Assembly: GCA_947464665.1 (NCBI GenBank)
Contig: CANHXV010000028.1
Location: 1 to 15,891, forward strand
DNA: 15,891 bases
Reading direction: 5' to 3'
DNA from: Comamonadaceae bacterium
GTDB taxonomy: Bacteria > Pseudomonadota > Gammaproteobacteria > Burkholderiales > Burkholderiaceae_C
Part shown: piece after piece, positions 7,713 through 14,586 of the stretch
Layout of the letters: each line of letters starts with the position of its first letter
How positions within the stretch are numbered: the first letter of the stretch is position 1
Notes under the pieces: model-generated
What the model saw: the letters and a program-made list of their open reading frames with translations, nothing else
What the model was told of the DNA's origin: nothing
Database searches by the model: none
Position numbers and translations under genes: made by a program

Positions 7713-8291
7713 TCATGCCAGCGTGTCTTGGTCGCCCATCAGTTGGGCGTCTACGCCATCGCATAAGCAGTGAAGGGCCAATTGCTGTACTTCCCGAATT
7801 CGAACAGCACGATCATGCGGAATACCGACATGCACATCTGTTTCTCGCAGGGCTTTGGCCAAGGAGCCACCGCCTTTGCCAGTGAGGGCAATGACGGTCA
7901 TATCGCGTTCATGGGCGGCATGCAAGGCACGCATCAAACCTTCTTCTTCACCAGTGGTCGTGAGCAACAGCAGGACATCACCCGCTTGGCCTAAGGCTCG
8001 CACCTGCCTGGCCAAACTGGCGTAGGCAGGATCACCTAAACCTTCGTGGCGCAAGGCGATCGCTGCCAGTTCGGGCCGCTCGCGCTCAAATCCACCCACA
8101 AACAAACTGGCGAAATACTGTGCCAATGCGGCCGCACTGCCTTCACCGCAAACCAATACTTTGCCACCACTGGTGACGCAGGCCATAAGGGCCTGCACGC
8201 CAGCATCCAATGGCTTGGCCAAGGTTTCAGCCGCTTGATATTGCAAGTCGGCGCTGTCGATGAAATGTTGTTGAATGCGCAGGTCTAACAT
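7713..8291 (-). CDS. DiaA/GmhA-type SIS-domain protein with degenerate substrate loops
   Basis: This is a 192-residue SIS-domain protein, the size of DiaA (DnaA initiator-associating factor) and GmhA (phosphoheptose isomerase). FERERPELAAIAL (68-80), YASLARQVRALGQAGDVLL (90-108), RDMTVIALTG (129-138) and the C-terminal HCLCDGVDAQL (174-184) resemble DiaA closely. Two usual signatures are altered. The first loop, normally CGNGxSAA, reads CGEGSAAA (48-55); the second, normally ending S-x-x-GNS, reads TTTGEEE (111-117). The zinc ligands of GmhA (His and Glu in HFAEEL) are absent. An isomerase function is therefore unlikely, and a structural role such as DnaA binding is more plausible. The ATG at 8291 is the family start but lacks a clear ribosome site. 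It sits between yraN and dolP, as in E. coli. Confidence 0.82.
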   Translation of the reverse strand: MLDLRIQQHFIDSADLQYQAAETLAKPLDAGVQALMACVTSGGKVLVCGEGSAAALAQYFASLFVGGFERERPELAAIALRHEGLGDPAYASLARQVRALGQAGDVLLLLTTTGEEEGLMRALHAAHERDMTVIALTGKGGGSLAKALRETDVHVGIPHDRAVRIREVQQLALHCLCDGVDAQLMGDQDTLA

Positions 8292-8337
8292 GAGATGAAT
8301 GATACTCGCAGCCGATTCAAAGGGGCCACCGCGGCCT

Positions 8338-8712
8338 TTAAGAAACCGCGTCAAAAGCAGCTTTGACCCAAATCATGCCATGGGGCTCCCAGGCGATGAC
8401 GTCAAATCGCGCTGGCGGAAGTTGTCGCCAGCGCATTAAGAAATACCGGGCTGCAAAAACAAGCCGTCGCTGTTTAACGGCACCCACACTGCCCAATGCA
8501 CCGCCAAATTGACCCAAGGCACGCTTTCGAACCTCAACAAACACCACCGTGCTGTCGGTTTCTTGCAAAATGAGGTCAATTTCACCACCGCCACGGCCGG
8601 GCGTTCGATAATTGCGTTTCAACAAACGCAAGCCTTGTTGTTGCAAAAAGAGCAGCGCGGCATCTTCCGCGGCATCGCCAGATTGCTTACTTGTCCGATT
8701 GGGGAGCACCAT
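8338..8712 (-). CDS. yraN: YraN-like UPF0102 family nuclease-fold protein
   Basis: This 124-residue protein belongs to UPF0102, a family with a restriction-endonuclease-like fold and no settled function. The N-terminus has the GDAAEDAALLFLQQQGLRLL helix pattern, followed by LKRNYRTP. The putative metal-binding residues are present: Glu44 and Asp46 in GGGEIDLIL, and the Glu60-Val-Arg62 motif in VVFVEVRKR. The later VGAVKQRRL and RFDVIAW also fit. The frame is open upstream to 8856, but the family begins near the ATG at 8712; the extension would lie over the 5' end of divergent rsmI. Only 29 bases separate the two start codons. It probably heads the yraN-diaA-dolP transcript. Confidence 0.85.
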   Translation of the reverse strand: MVLPNRTSKQSGDAAEDAALLFLQQQGLRLLKRNYRTPGRGGGEIDLILQETDSTVVFVEVRKRALGQFGGALGSVGAVKQRRLVFAARYFLMRWRQLPPARFDVIAWEPHGMIWVKAAFDAVS

Positions 8713-8741
8713 TGAATTTGCCTTCTGAAAAAACTCAAGCC

Positions 8742-9704
8742 ATGCCAACAACCGCTTTGACTGCGGCGGGTACGGCCGAGCTGGCTTCGACCTACAGCAA
8801 AGCATTTCAAGCGGCCCGTGAAGCAGTCGGCCCGCAAAATCACCCTGCCAGCACACTGTATGTGGTGGCTACACCCATTGGCAACCTGGCCGACATCACT
8901 TTGCGCGCTTTGTATGTGATTGAAAGAGCCAACACCTTGGCCTGTGAAGACACGCGACATACCCAACAACTTTTGCGCGCCTATGGCTTGGACAGAAACA
9001 ACTCTCAATTGTTGGCCGTCCATCAGCACAATGAAATTGAGGCTGCGGCTCAAGTGATTGCACGCTTGGCGCAAGGCGAACGCGTGGCGTATGTGAGCGA
9101 TGCGGGCACGCCAGCCATCAGCGACCCCGGTGCTAGGTTGGTTGCGGCGGTTATCGCTGCAGGTTATCGCGTCATGCCCTTGCCAGGCGCTAGCAGCGTG
9201 ACCACTTTGCTCAGCGCTGCAGGCGTGGTGGGTGAAGGCGGTTTTGTCTTCTCAGGTTTTCTATCTTCTAAAGCCACAGAAAGACAGCGCGCCATTGAAA
9301 CGCTAAGCATTGAATCACGGGCTGTGGTGTTGCTAGAAGCGCCGCATCGCATTGAAGCCCTGGCTCAGGCGCTTTCTATGCTGGGCAGCCGTTTGATCAC
9401 GGTGGGCCGTGAGTTGACCAAACAATTTGAAACCGTGCACACCGTTGAAGCGCAAAAATTACCAGCTTGGTTTGCAGAAAAAACCGACAACGTGCGGGGT
9501 GAATTTTCGTTGGTCATTCACGCCTTGGATAAGCCCAAGGCAGAAAGTGATGACGCCTTAGATGCCAACAGTTTGCGGACTTTGAAATTGCTGCTGGCTG
9601 AATTGCCTTTGAAAACCGCCGTCAAATTGACAAGCGACATCACGGGTGCTTCCAAAAATCTGGTTTATGACACAGCGCTCAGCTTGAAGAAAGGCCTTGA
9701 CTAG
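8742..9704 (+). CDS. rsmI: 16S rRNA (cytidine1402-2'-O)-methyltransferase RsmI
   Basis: RsmI uses S-adenosylmethionine to 2'-O-methylate C1402 in the ribosomal P site. The 320-residue protein has the family landmarks LYVVATPIGNLADITLRAL (39-57), CEDTRHTQQLL (68-78), YVSDAGTPAISDPG (117-130) and the LPGASSVTTLLSAAG block (147-161), all part of the tetrapyrrole-methylase fold. The ATG at 8742 gives about 37 residues before the first strand, more than the few residues in E. coli; that N-terminal extension looks low-complexity, rich in Ala and Thr. A TTG at 8691 would lengthen it and overlap yraN. It is divergent from yraN. Its TAG stop (9702-9704) overlaps the stop of the convergent EamA transporter gene within CTAG. 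Confidence 0.95.
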   Translation: MPTTALTAAGTAELASTYSKAFQAAREAVGPQNHPASTLYVVATPIGNLADITLRALYVIERANTLACEDTRHTQQLLRAYGLDRNNSQLLAVHQHNEIEAAAQVIARLAQGERVAYVSDAGTPAISDPGARLVAAVIAAGYRVMPLPGASSVTTLLSAAGVVGEGGFVFSGFLSSKATERQRAIETLSIESRAVVLLEAPHRIEALAQALSMLGSRLITVGRELTKQFETVHTVEAQKLPAWFAEKTDNVRGEFSLVIHALDKPKAESDDALDANSLRTLKLLLAELPLKTAVKLTSDITGASKNLVYDTALSLKKGLD

Positions 9705-10606
9705 CGTTTGCGCAAACCCAGCCACATCACGGTGCCCACCACCAAGAAGGCTCCGACCAGTTGAATAGGTGCAATCGCTTGATCGAGCAAAGCCCAGGCC
9801 AGCACCAAAGCAAATACGGGCTCGACGTTCATGATGGCCGAGTTGCCCACCACGCCCAACTTGGGCAAGACCGTGAACAAAATGGTGAAGGCCGTGCCAT
9901 ACAAAAACGACAACATGCCGAGCCCCCACCAACCAGCAGGCGCTTGCGGCAAATGAAAACCGCCCTGACTCATGGCCGCGACCACTGCCAAAATTCCCAC
10001 AATGGACATGGAAGAAAAGGTTCGCACACGACCATCTAGGCCAGTGGTTTCATGCTGCGTGTAAACCAGTGCCAAACCAAATGTAGCCGAGGCCGCTAAC
10101 GCAAACGCCACCCCAGCACCAATTTGTGACCAATGCTCTGCCGCGCCAAGGCCAGAGGCTGCGCCCAACACATCGAGCGCCAAGGCCAAGCCGGCCAACA
10201 AAATGGGCATGCTCCAAAGCACGGCTTTTTCGGCCTGGTGCTTGTACAGCACGCGCGCCCAAAAAGCGGTCGACAAGGGGTAGGTGTTGAAGGCCAACAA
10301 GGCCAGGGCCACAGGCAGTCTGGCCACCGACGAATACAGGCACACGCTTTGGACCGCAATGAGGCCGCCAATGATCAGCATGTATTTTTTGTGCGAGGAC
10401 TCAATTTGAATGTGTACTTTTTGTTGCCACAAAATCAAACCCACCACCAACGCTGTCAGCACACTCCGAAAACTGACCGCTGTGACCACATCGACGCCAT
10501 GGTTAAAAGCCAAGCGCGCTGCCACATGGTTGGCGCCCATCATGAACGCGATCAGCAACAAAGTTGCAAAGGCAGTGGTCGTGAGCGATTTTGATTTTTC
10601 AGTCAT
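9701..10606 (-). CDS. EamA/DMT-superfamily transporter at the end of the hpa operon
   Basis: This is a 301-residue inner-membrane protein with about ten hydrophobic helices in two EamA repeats, as in the drug/metabolite transporter superfamily. The first helix runs through FATLLLIAFMMGANHVAARLAF, with the family's conserved N-terminal pattern. The C-terminal repeat includes VGNSAIMNVEPVFALVLAWALL, the Glu-Pro motif typical of EamA proteins. Charged residues at the C-terminus (LRKR) suit a cytoplasmic end. It starts four bases after the reductase-like gene stop, so it belongs to that transcript. The operon position is where enterobacterial hpa clusters carry the unrelated MFS permease hpaX. 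Its substrate is unknown; an aromatic acid, a pathway intermediate or an unrelated amino acid are all possible. Confidence 0.85.
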   Translation of the reverse strand: MTEKSKSLTTTAFATLLLIAFMMGANHVAARLAFNHGVDVVTAVSFRSVLTALVVGLILWQQKVHIQIESSHKKYMLIIGGLIAVQSVCLYSSVARLPVALALLAFNTYPLSTAFWARVLYKHQAEKAVLWSMPILLAGLALALDVLGAASGLGAAEHWSQIGAGVAFALAASATFGLALVYTQHETTGLDGRVRTFSSMSIVGILAVVAAMSQGGFHLPQAPAGWWGLGMLSFLYGTAFTILFTVLPKLGVVGNSAIMNVEPVFALVLAWALLDQAIAPIQLVGAFLVVGTVMWLGLRKR

Positions 10607-10610
10607 GCGC

Positions 10611-11624
10611 TCATTCTGCAGGATAAAGTCCGTGCACCTGGGCATGCAGGCGACTCAGGCCCAGCAGTGCATCGGTGTAAGGGGTGCTGACTTGGGTGAG
10701 TTGCCCCAATTCGCACACCACACTTACCAAGGCATCAAGCTCCACCGATTTGCCCGCCTCCACATCTTGCAACATAGAGGTTTTAAAAGCGCCCAACTTG
10801 CGCGTGACGGCATGTCGATCTTCTGGTGTTTGCGCAATAGGGATGCCAATTTTTTCACCAATGGCTTTGGCCTCAAGCATGATCTTGGACACAAAATCTC
10901 GCACCAAGTCGTCTTGCAAAATCAAATCTGTGGTGGCCCCCGTGAACGCACTGATAGGGTTGACGGTCATGTTGCCCCATAGCTTGTACCAAACATCTTT
11001 TTGAATTTGTGCCGAGGCACTGGCATTGAAACCAGCGGCTTGTAAAGCGCTCACGAGTTGTTGCACCCGTTCACTGACTGACCCATTTTGCGTGGCTGGC
11101 TCACCCACGATCAAGCCATGCCCAAAGTGATGGCGTACCACGCCTGGGGCATCCAGTGAACAACTTGAGTGCACCACACAGCCTACCACATGGTGCGCAG
11201 GAATGGCTTTGCCAATGAGGCCTTCAGGGTCGATGGTATTCAGGCGCGTGCCTTGAAGAGATTCACCGAAACCCTCAAAGAACCACCATGGCACACCATT
11301 CATGGCCGTCAACACCATGGTGTGCGCGGCCAGCAAAGGCGCAATGCCTTTGGCCACATCGGCCATGGCGGGCGCTTTGACCGACACAATGACCAGGTCT
11401 TGTGGGCCTAAATCAGCGGGGTTGGCAGATGCTTTAACCTGCGCCTTCAAGTGCGTTTCATTCGTTTCAAATTGCGTTTGTGTTTGAATGCACTGCAGGC
11501 CATTTTTTTGCAAAGCTGCCAGCGTGGCGCCGCGCGCTACCACACTGACCTCATGCCCCATCCGCGCTAAGTGCACGCCGATCCAACCGCCAATGGCACC
11601 TGCGCCGTATATGCAAACTTTCAT
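10611..11624 (-). CDS. Ketopantoate reductase (PanE/ApbA)-family oxidoreductase
   Basis: This 337-residue protein has an N-terminal Rossmann domain beginning MKVCIYGAGAIGGWIG (nucleotide loop GAGAIGG, 7-13), then SVVARG (27-32), whose Arg suggests NADPH use. The Asn in TAMNGVPWW (109) and the C-terminal Lys214, Asn218 and Asn222 in WYKLWGNMTVNPISAFTG are the PanE catalytic and binding residues. It is longer than E. coli PanE (about 303). PanE reduces 2-dehydropantoate for coenzyme A synthesis, but here it lies inside a catabolic operon, so it may act on another 2-oxo acid. The ATG overlaps the upstream gene's TGA as ATGA (11621-11624), implying translational coupling, with GAGGAAAG at 11634-11641 upstream. 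The frame extends upstream, but the Rossmann start is unambiguous. Confidence 0.85.
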   Translation of the reverse strand: MKVCIYGAGAIGGWIGVHLARMGHEVSVVARGATLAALQKNGLQCIQTQTQFETNETHLKAQVKASANPADLGPQDLVIVSVKAPAMADVAKGIAPLLAAHTMVLTAMNGVPWWFFEGFGESLQGTRLNTIDPEGLIGKAIPAHHVVGCVVHSSCSLDAPGVVRHHFGHGLIVGEPATQNGSVSERVQQLVSALQAAGFNASASAQIQKDVWYKLWGNMTVNPISAFTGATTDLILQDDLVRDFVSKIMLEAKAIGEKIGIPIAQTPEDRHAVTRKLGAFKTSMLQDVEAGKSVELDALVSVVCELGQLTQVSTPYTDALLGLSRLHAQVHGLYPAE

Positions 11625-12430
11625 AAGCGGTAACTTTCCTCGGGTTTGTGCAATTGCCGATCCACTTGTCGAATCAGAGCGTCTAAAACATCGTTGCCTG
11701 CGCCATGGTTCGGGTTGAACTGCAGCGCATCGCGTGTGCACTTGGCTGCAACGTCTTCGCTGACTGGAATGACTTGCGAAGGGCCGCCCATGCTGAACGT
11801 AGCCAGTTGAATTTCGCAGGCGCGTTGCAAAGTCCACAGAATGGCAAATGTTTGAGGCAAGGTAGCGCCCCAAGACAGCAAGCCATGGTTGCGCAAGATC
11901 ACGGCTTGTTTGTTGCCAATGCTTTTGAGGAGTCGGGGCGCTTCTTCAGAATGAATGGTGATGCCCTCAAAGTCATGGTACGCAATCATGTTGTGCAATT
12001 GCGCGGTGTAGAAATTGGTTTGCTGTAAACCGTCTTTCAAGCAGGCCACCGAAACACCCGCGGTGGTGTGCGTGTGCATCACGCAATGCGCCTCGGACAG
12101 GTTGTCGTGCAAGGCAGCGTGCACCGTGAACCCTGCAGGGTTCACAGGATAGGGTGAGCCGTCAAGCGCCTTGCCCTTCAAATCAATTTTCACCAAATTA
12201 CTGGCGGTGACTTCGCTGTAGTGCAGGCCAAAGGGGTTGATTAAGAAGTGTTTTTCTGTGCCACAAACTTCTTGCGGCAAGCGCAAGGTGATATGGTTGT
12301 AAATCATTTCTGTCCAGCCCAAAAAGGCGAACACACGGTAGCAAGCTGCCAGCTGCACACGGGCCTCCCACTCTTTGGGATGAACTTCATGTTGAAGCGA
12401 GCGAGCAGCAGGTAATTGGTGCGACAACAT
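11621..12430 (-). CDS. Class II aldolase/adducin-family protein, aldolase catalytic Glu replaced
   Basis: This 269-residue protein has the class II aldolase/adducin head fold. Zinc ligands are intact: His119 and His121 in MHTHTT, and His182 in LRNHGLLSWG. In fuculose-phosphate aldolase the catalytic Glu lies 19 residues before the first zinc His, in SSEW; here that position is Gly100 in VNPAGFTVHAAL. This NPAG-type loop is typical of adducin-like members without proven aldolase activity. LGWTEMIYNHITLRLP (38-53) is a family hallmark. It follows hpaI by two bases (TGA-CC-ATG), with AGGTG eight bases before the ATG inside the last hpaI codons. hpaI already supplies the pathway's aldolase, so this is not needed for the known route. 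Function unknown. Confidence 0.85.
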   Translation of the reverse strand: MLSHQLPAARSLQHEVHPKEWEARVQLAACYRVFAFLGWTEMIYNHITLRLPQEVCGTEKHFLINPFGLHYSEVTASNLVKIDLKGKALDGSPYPVNPAGFTVHAALHDNLSEAHCVMHTHTTAGVSVACLKDGLQQTNFYTAQLHNMIAYHDFEGITIHSEEAPRLLKSIGNKQAVILRNHGLLSWGATLPQTFAILWTLQRACEIQLATFSMGGPSQVIPVSEDVAAKCTRDALQFNPNHGAGNDVLDALIRQVDRQLHKPEESYRL

Positions 12431-12432
12431 GG

Positions 12433-13248
12433 TCAATACACCTGGCCGGAACTGGGCAATGCCATACCCGCATCAGGCTTGAATTGGCGCACCAAGGCGG
12501 CAGTTTGGCGAACCAAAATTTGCGTGTCCAAGCCCACGGCCACAAACAAGGCACCAAGCGACAAATAGTGTTTGGCTTGGGTGACATCGGAGGTCAAAAT
12601 GCCTGGCGCTTTGCCCGCTTTCAAAATTCGTCCAATAGCATCTTCAATAGCGGCTTGCACTTCTGGGTGGTTGGGATCACCCACATGGCCCAAAGATGCC
12701 GACAAATCTGCAGGCCCAATGAACACGCCATCCACACCAGGCGTGTTGGCAATGGCGTCTAAGTTTTTCAAGGCTTCACGCGTTTCGGCTTGCACCAACA
12801 AGCAAACTTGTTCGTTGGCCTCTTTGGTGTAGTTGGGAAACATGCCCCAACGCGAAGCACGCGCACCGCCCATGCCACGTACGCCGCCCTTGCCATCGTT
12901 TTGAGGGTAGCGCATGGCTTGCACACATTGCGCAGCTTGCTCAGGTGTATCGATCATTGGAATGAGCAATGTCTCTGCGCCCAAATCCAAGTACTGCTTG
13001 ATCAGTGCCGTGTCGCCCACGGGCACGCGTGCAATGGCGTTGTTGACGGGATAGGCCGCAACAGTTTGAAGTTGCTGTTGAATGCTTTGCAAGTTGTTGG
13101 GCGCATGCTCGCCATCAATCAACAGCCAGTCAAAGCCTGCCATGGCGCACATTTCTGCGCTGTAACTGCTGGCCAGGCCCATCCACAAACCAATTTGAGC
13201 GTGCTTTTGGCTGATGGCTTTTTTAAAACGATTCACGGGTGTTTTCAT
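12433..13248 (-). CDS. hpaI: 4-hydroxy-2-oxoheptane-1,7-dioate aldolase HpaI
   Basis: HpaI is the divalent-metal pyruvate aldolase that splits 4-hydroxy-2-oxoheptanedioate into pyruvate and succinate semialdehyde, the last step of homoprotocatechuate degradation. The 271-residue product has the key residues of the family: catalytic His48 in DGEHAPNN (45-52), Arg74, and the metal ligands Glu155 in QAETREALKNL and Asp181 in GPADLSASLG. RGMGGARASRW (124-134) is the glycine-rich substrate loop. Two adjacent ATG codons stand at 13251 and 13248; the second is five bases after an AAAGAG site and is preferred. The HpcH/HpaI fold and operon position make the assignment firm. It starts 12 bases after hpaH. 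Confidence 0.94.
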   Translation of the reverse strand: MKTPVNRFKKAISQKHAQIGLWMGLASSYSAEMCAMAGFDWLLIDGEHAPNNLQSIQQQLQTVAAYPVNNAIARVPVGDTALIKQYLDLGAETLLIPMIDTPEQAAQCVQAMRYPQNDGKGGVRGMGGARASRWGMFPNYTKEANEQVCLLVQAETREALKNLDAIANTPGVDGVFIGPADLSASLGHVGDPNHPEVQAAIEDAIGRILKAGKAPGILTSDVTQAKHYLSLGALFVAVGLDTQILVRQTAALVRQFKPDAGMALPSSGQVY

Positions 13249-13260
13249 CATGTCTCTTTC

Positions 13261-14076
13261 TTAAATGAATTGAAATTGCAAACGGCCTAGAGGGCCATAG
13301 TCGGCATCGAATACATCACCTACTTTGGCTGGAACTGGTTTTGTAAAGGAGCCAGCCAAGACAATTTGTCCAGCTTTCAAATGCTCGCCCCATGGGGCCA
13401 ATTTGTTGGCAAGCCAAGCAATGCCCACCGCGGGATGGCCCTGAACGCCAGCCGCCAAGCCCGTTTCTTCGACCACGCCATTCAATTTCAGAATGGCGCC
13501 ACACCATGGCAAGTTGGTGGTGAGCGGATTGACCTTCTCGGCGCCCACCACAATGCCAGCATTGGCTGCATTGTCACTGATGGTGTCAAAGACTTTGCGC
13601 ATCACTTTGGTGTGGCGGTCAAACTGCTCAATGCGCGAATCAATGATTTCAATCGCAGGCGTGACATAGTCTGTAGCGGCCAATACTTGATCGAGCGTGA
13701 CATCAGGGCCTTGCAGGTCTTTCTTCAAGACAAAGGCTAACTCAACCTCTACGCGAGGCACCACAAAATCTGTGTGCGCAATGTTCAATGCATTTCCTGG
13801 CGTGCAGGTGTACAACATGTTGTCGAGCAAGGTGCCGTAATCGGGCTCGTCAATTTGACTGGCCTGTTGCATAGCGCGTGAAGTGAGACCAATTTTGTGA
13901 CCAATCACTTTGCGGCCTTCGGCCAATTGCAGCGCCACCCATGCGCGGCTGACGCGATAGCCATCTTCAATGCTCATGTCTGGAAAGCGCTTGGAAAAGT
14001 GCTCTACTTGTTGCCGTGTTTTTTGGGATTGCTGCAACTCAGCGGCCAGCTGCGCAATTTGTGCTGAATCAAACAT
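13261..14076 (-). CDS. hpaH: 2-oxohept-3-ene-1,7-dioate hydratase HpaH
   Basis: HpaH adds water to 2-oxohept-3-ene-1,7-dioate to give 4-hydroxy-2-oxoheptanedioate, the HpaI substrate. The 271-residue protein belongs to the fumarylacetoacetase/hydratase superfamily and is close to E. coli HpaH (about 267). Conserved residues include Lys61 in GHKIGLTS (59-66) and the magnesium ligands Glu110 and Glu112 in PRVEVELAFV, plus Glu143 in PAIEIID. KVFDTISDNAANAG and WLANKLAPWGEHLKAGQ are further family matches. The related family, 2-hydroxypenta-2,4-dienoate hydratase, is less likely because of the hpa context. The ATG at 14076 follows hpaF by 39 bases, the widest gap in the operon. Confidence 0.94.
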   Translation of the reverse strand: MFDSAQIAQLAAELQQSQKTRQQVEHFSKRFPDMSIEDGYRVSRAWVALQLAEGRKVIGHKIGLTSRAMQQASQIDEPDYGTLLDNMLYTCTPGNALNIAHTDFVVPRVEVELAFVLKKDLQGPDVTLDQVLAATDYVTPAIEIIDSRIEQFDRHTKVMRKVFDTISDNAANAGIVVGAEKVNPLTTNLPWCGAILKLNGVVEETGLAAGVQGHPAVGIAWLANKLAPWGEHLKAGQIVLAGSFTKPVPAKVGDVFDADYGPLGRLQFQFI

Positions 14077-14115
14077 ACATGCTGTCTTTCAAAACGAGAG
14101 GTGCTGTACGCTGAA

Positions 14116-14571
14116 TTAAAGCGCAGCAAACAAAGGGTGCACATTGCTGTGCTTATGGTCAAACACTTCAGGGCCGACATCGATTTGCAAGGTGATGCCG
14201 ATGTGCCTTTTTGCAAAGAGCTCCGCGAAATGATGTTTCGTGACTTCTACCAAAATATCGCCCGCGCGTTTTTGTGTGGCCTCACTGCGCCCCTTGCCCA
14301 TTCGCACATTCAAATAGACGAAGGCGTAATCTTCAGAGCCGCCATGCGGATTATTGTCAAAATGCGCAGCCTTGCGCCCTGCAGCACCGCCGTCGGCCAC
14401 GGCATAGTGTGGCGCAGGGTAGGCCATCACGCGCGTGCCTCCGGTAGGAAACACCTGTTTGCCTGTTTCATCAAGTAGCGTGAGCATGGCATCGGCCAAT
14501 TCGCGGCACAACACTTTCATGTTGGTTTCTGCGTCTAACTGACCGGTATAAAGAATGACCAAATGTGGCAT
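14116..14571 (-). CDS. hpaF: 5-carboxymethyl-2-hydroxymuconate delta-isomerase HpaF
   Basis: HpaF isomerises 5-carboxymethyl-2-hydroxymuconate to 5-oxopent-3-ene-1,2,5-tricarboxylate using an N-terminal proline, as in the tautomerase superfamily. The sequence starts MPHLVILYTG, so Pro2 becomes the catalytic base after Met removal. HDYAFV-like EDYAFVYLNVRMGKGRS (80-96), TKHHFAELF (111-119) and the C-terminal HSNVHPLF (141-148) match the family. It is 151 residues against roughly 126 for E. coli HpaF; the extra residues lie about 61-79, a Gly, Ala and His-rich loop before EDYAFV. The start is 15 bases after the hpaD stop, with AGAAAGA in the gap. Confidence 0.88.
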   Translation of the reverse strand: MPHLVILYTGQLDAETNMKVLCRELADAMLTLLDETGKQVFPTGGTRVMAYPAPHYAVADGGAAGRKAAHFDNNPHGGSEDYAFVYLNVRMGKGRSEATQKRAGDILVEVTKHHFAELFAKRHIGITLQIDVGPEVFDHKHSNVHPLFAAL

Positions 14572-14586
14572 GTTTGTCTTTCTAAA

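Noticed and set aside
10133..10594. Open frame of 153 codons on plus, opposite the EamA gene.
   Set aside because: It lies wholly antisense to a well-supported membrane protein, is rich in His, Gln and Arg, and shows no family signature or ribosome site.
11625..11873. An 83-residue N-terminal extension of the PanE-like protein.
   Set aside because: It lies in the aldolase-like coding region, and the Rossmann fold starts exactly at the ATG of the ATGA overlap.
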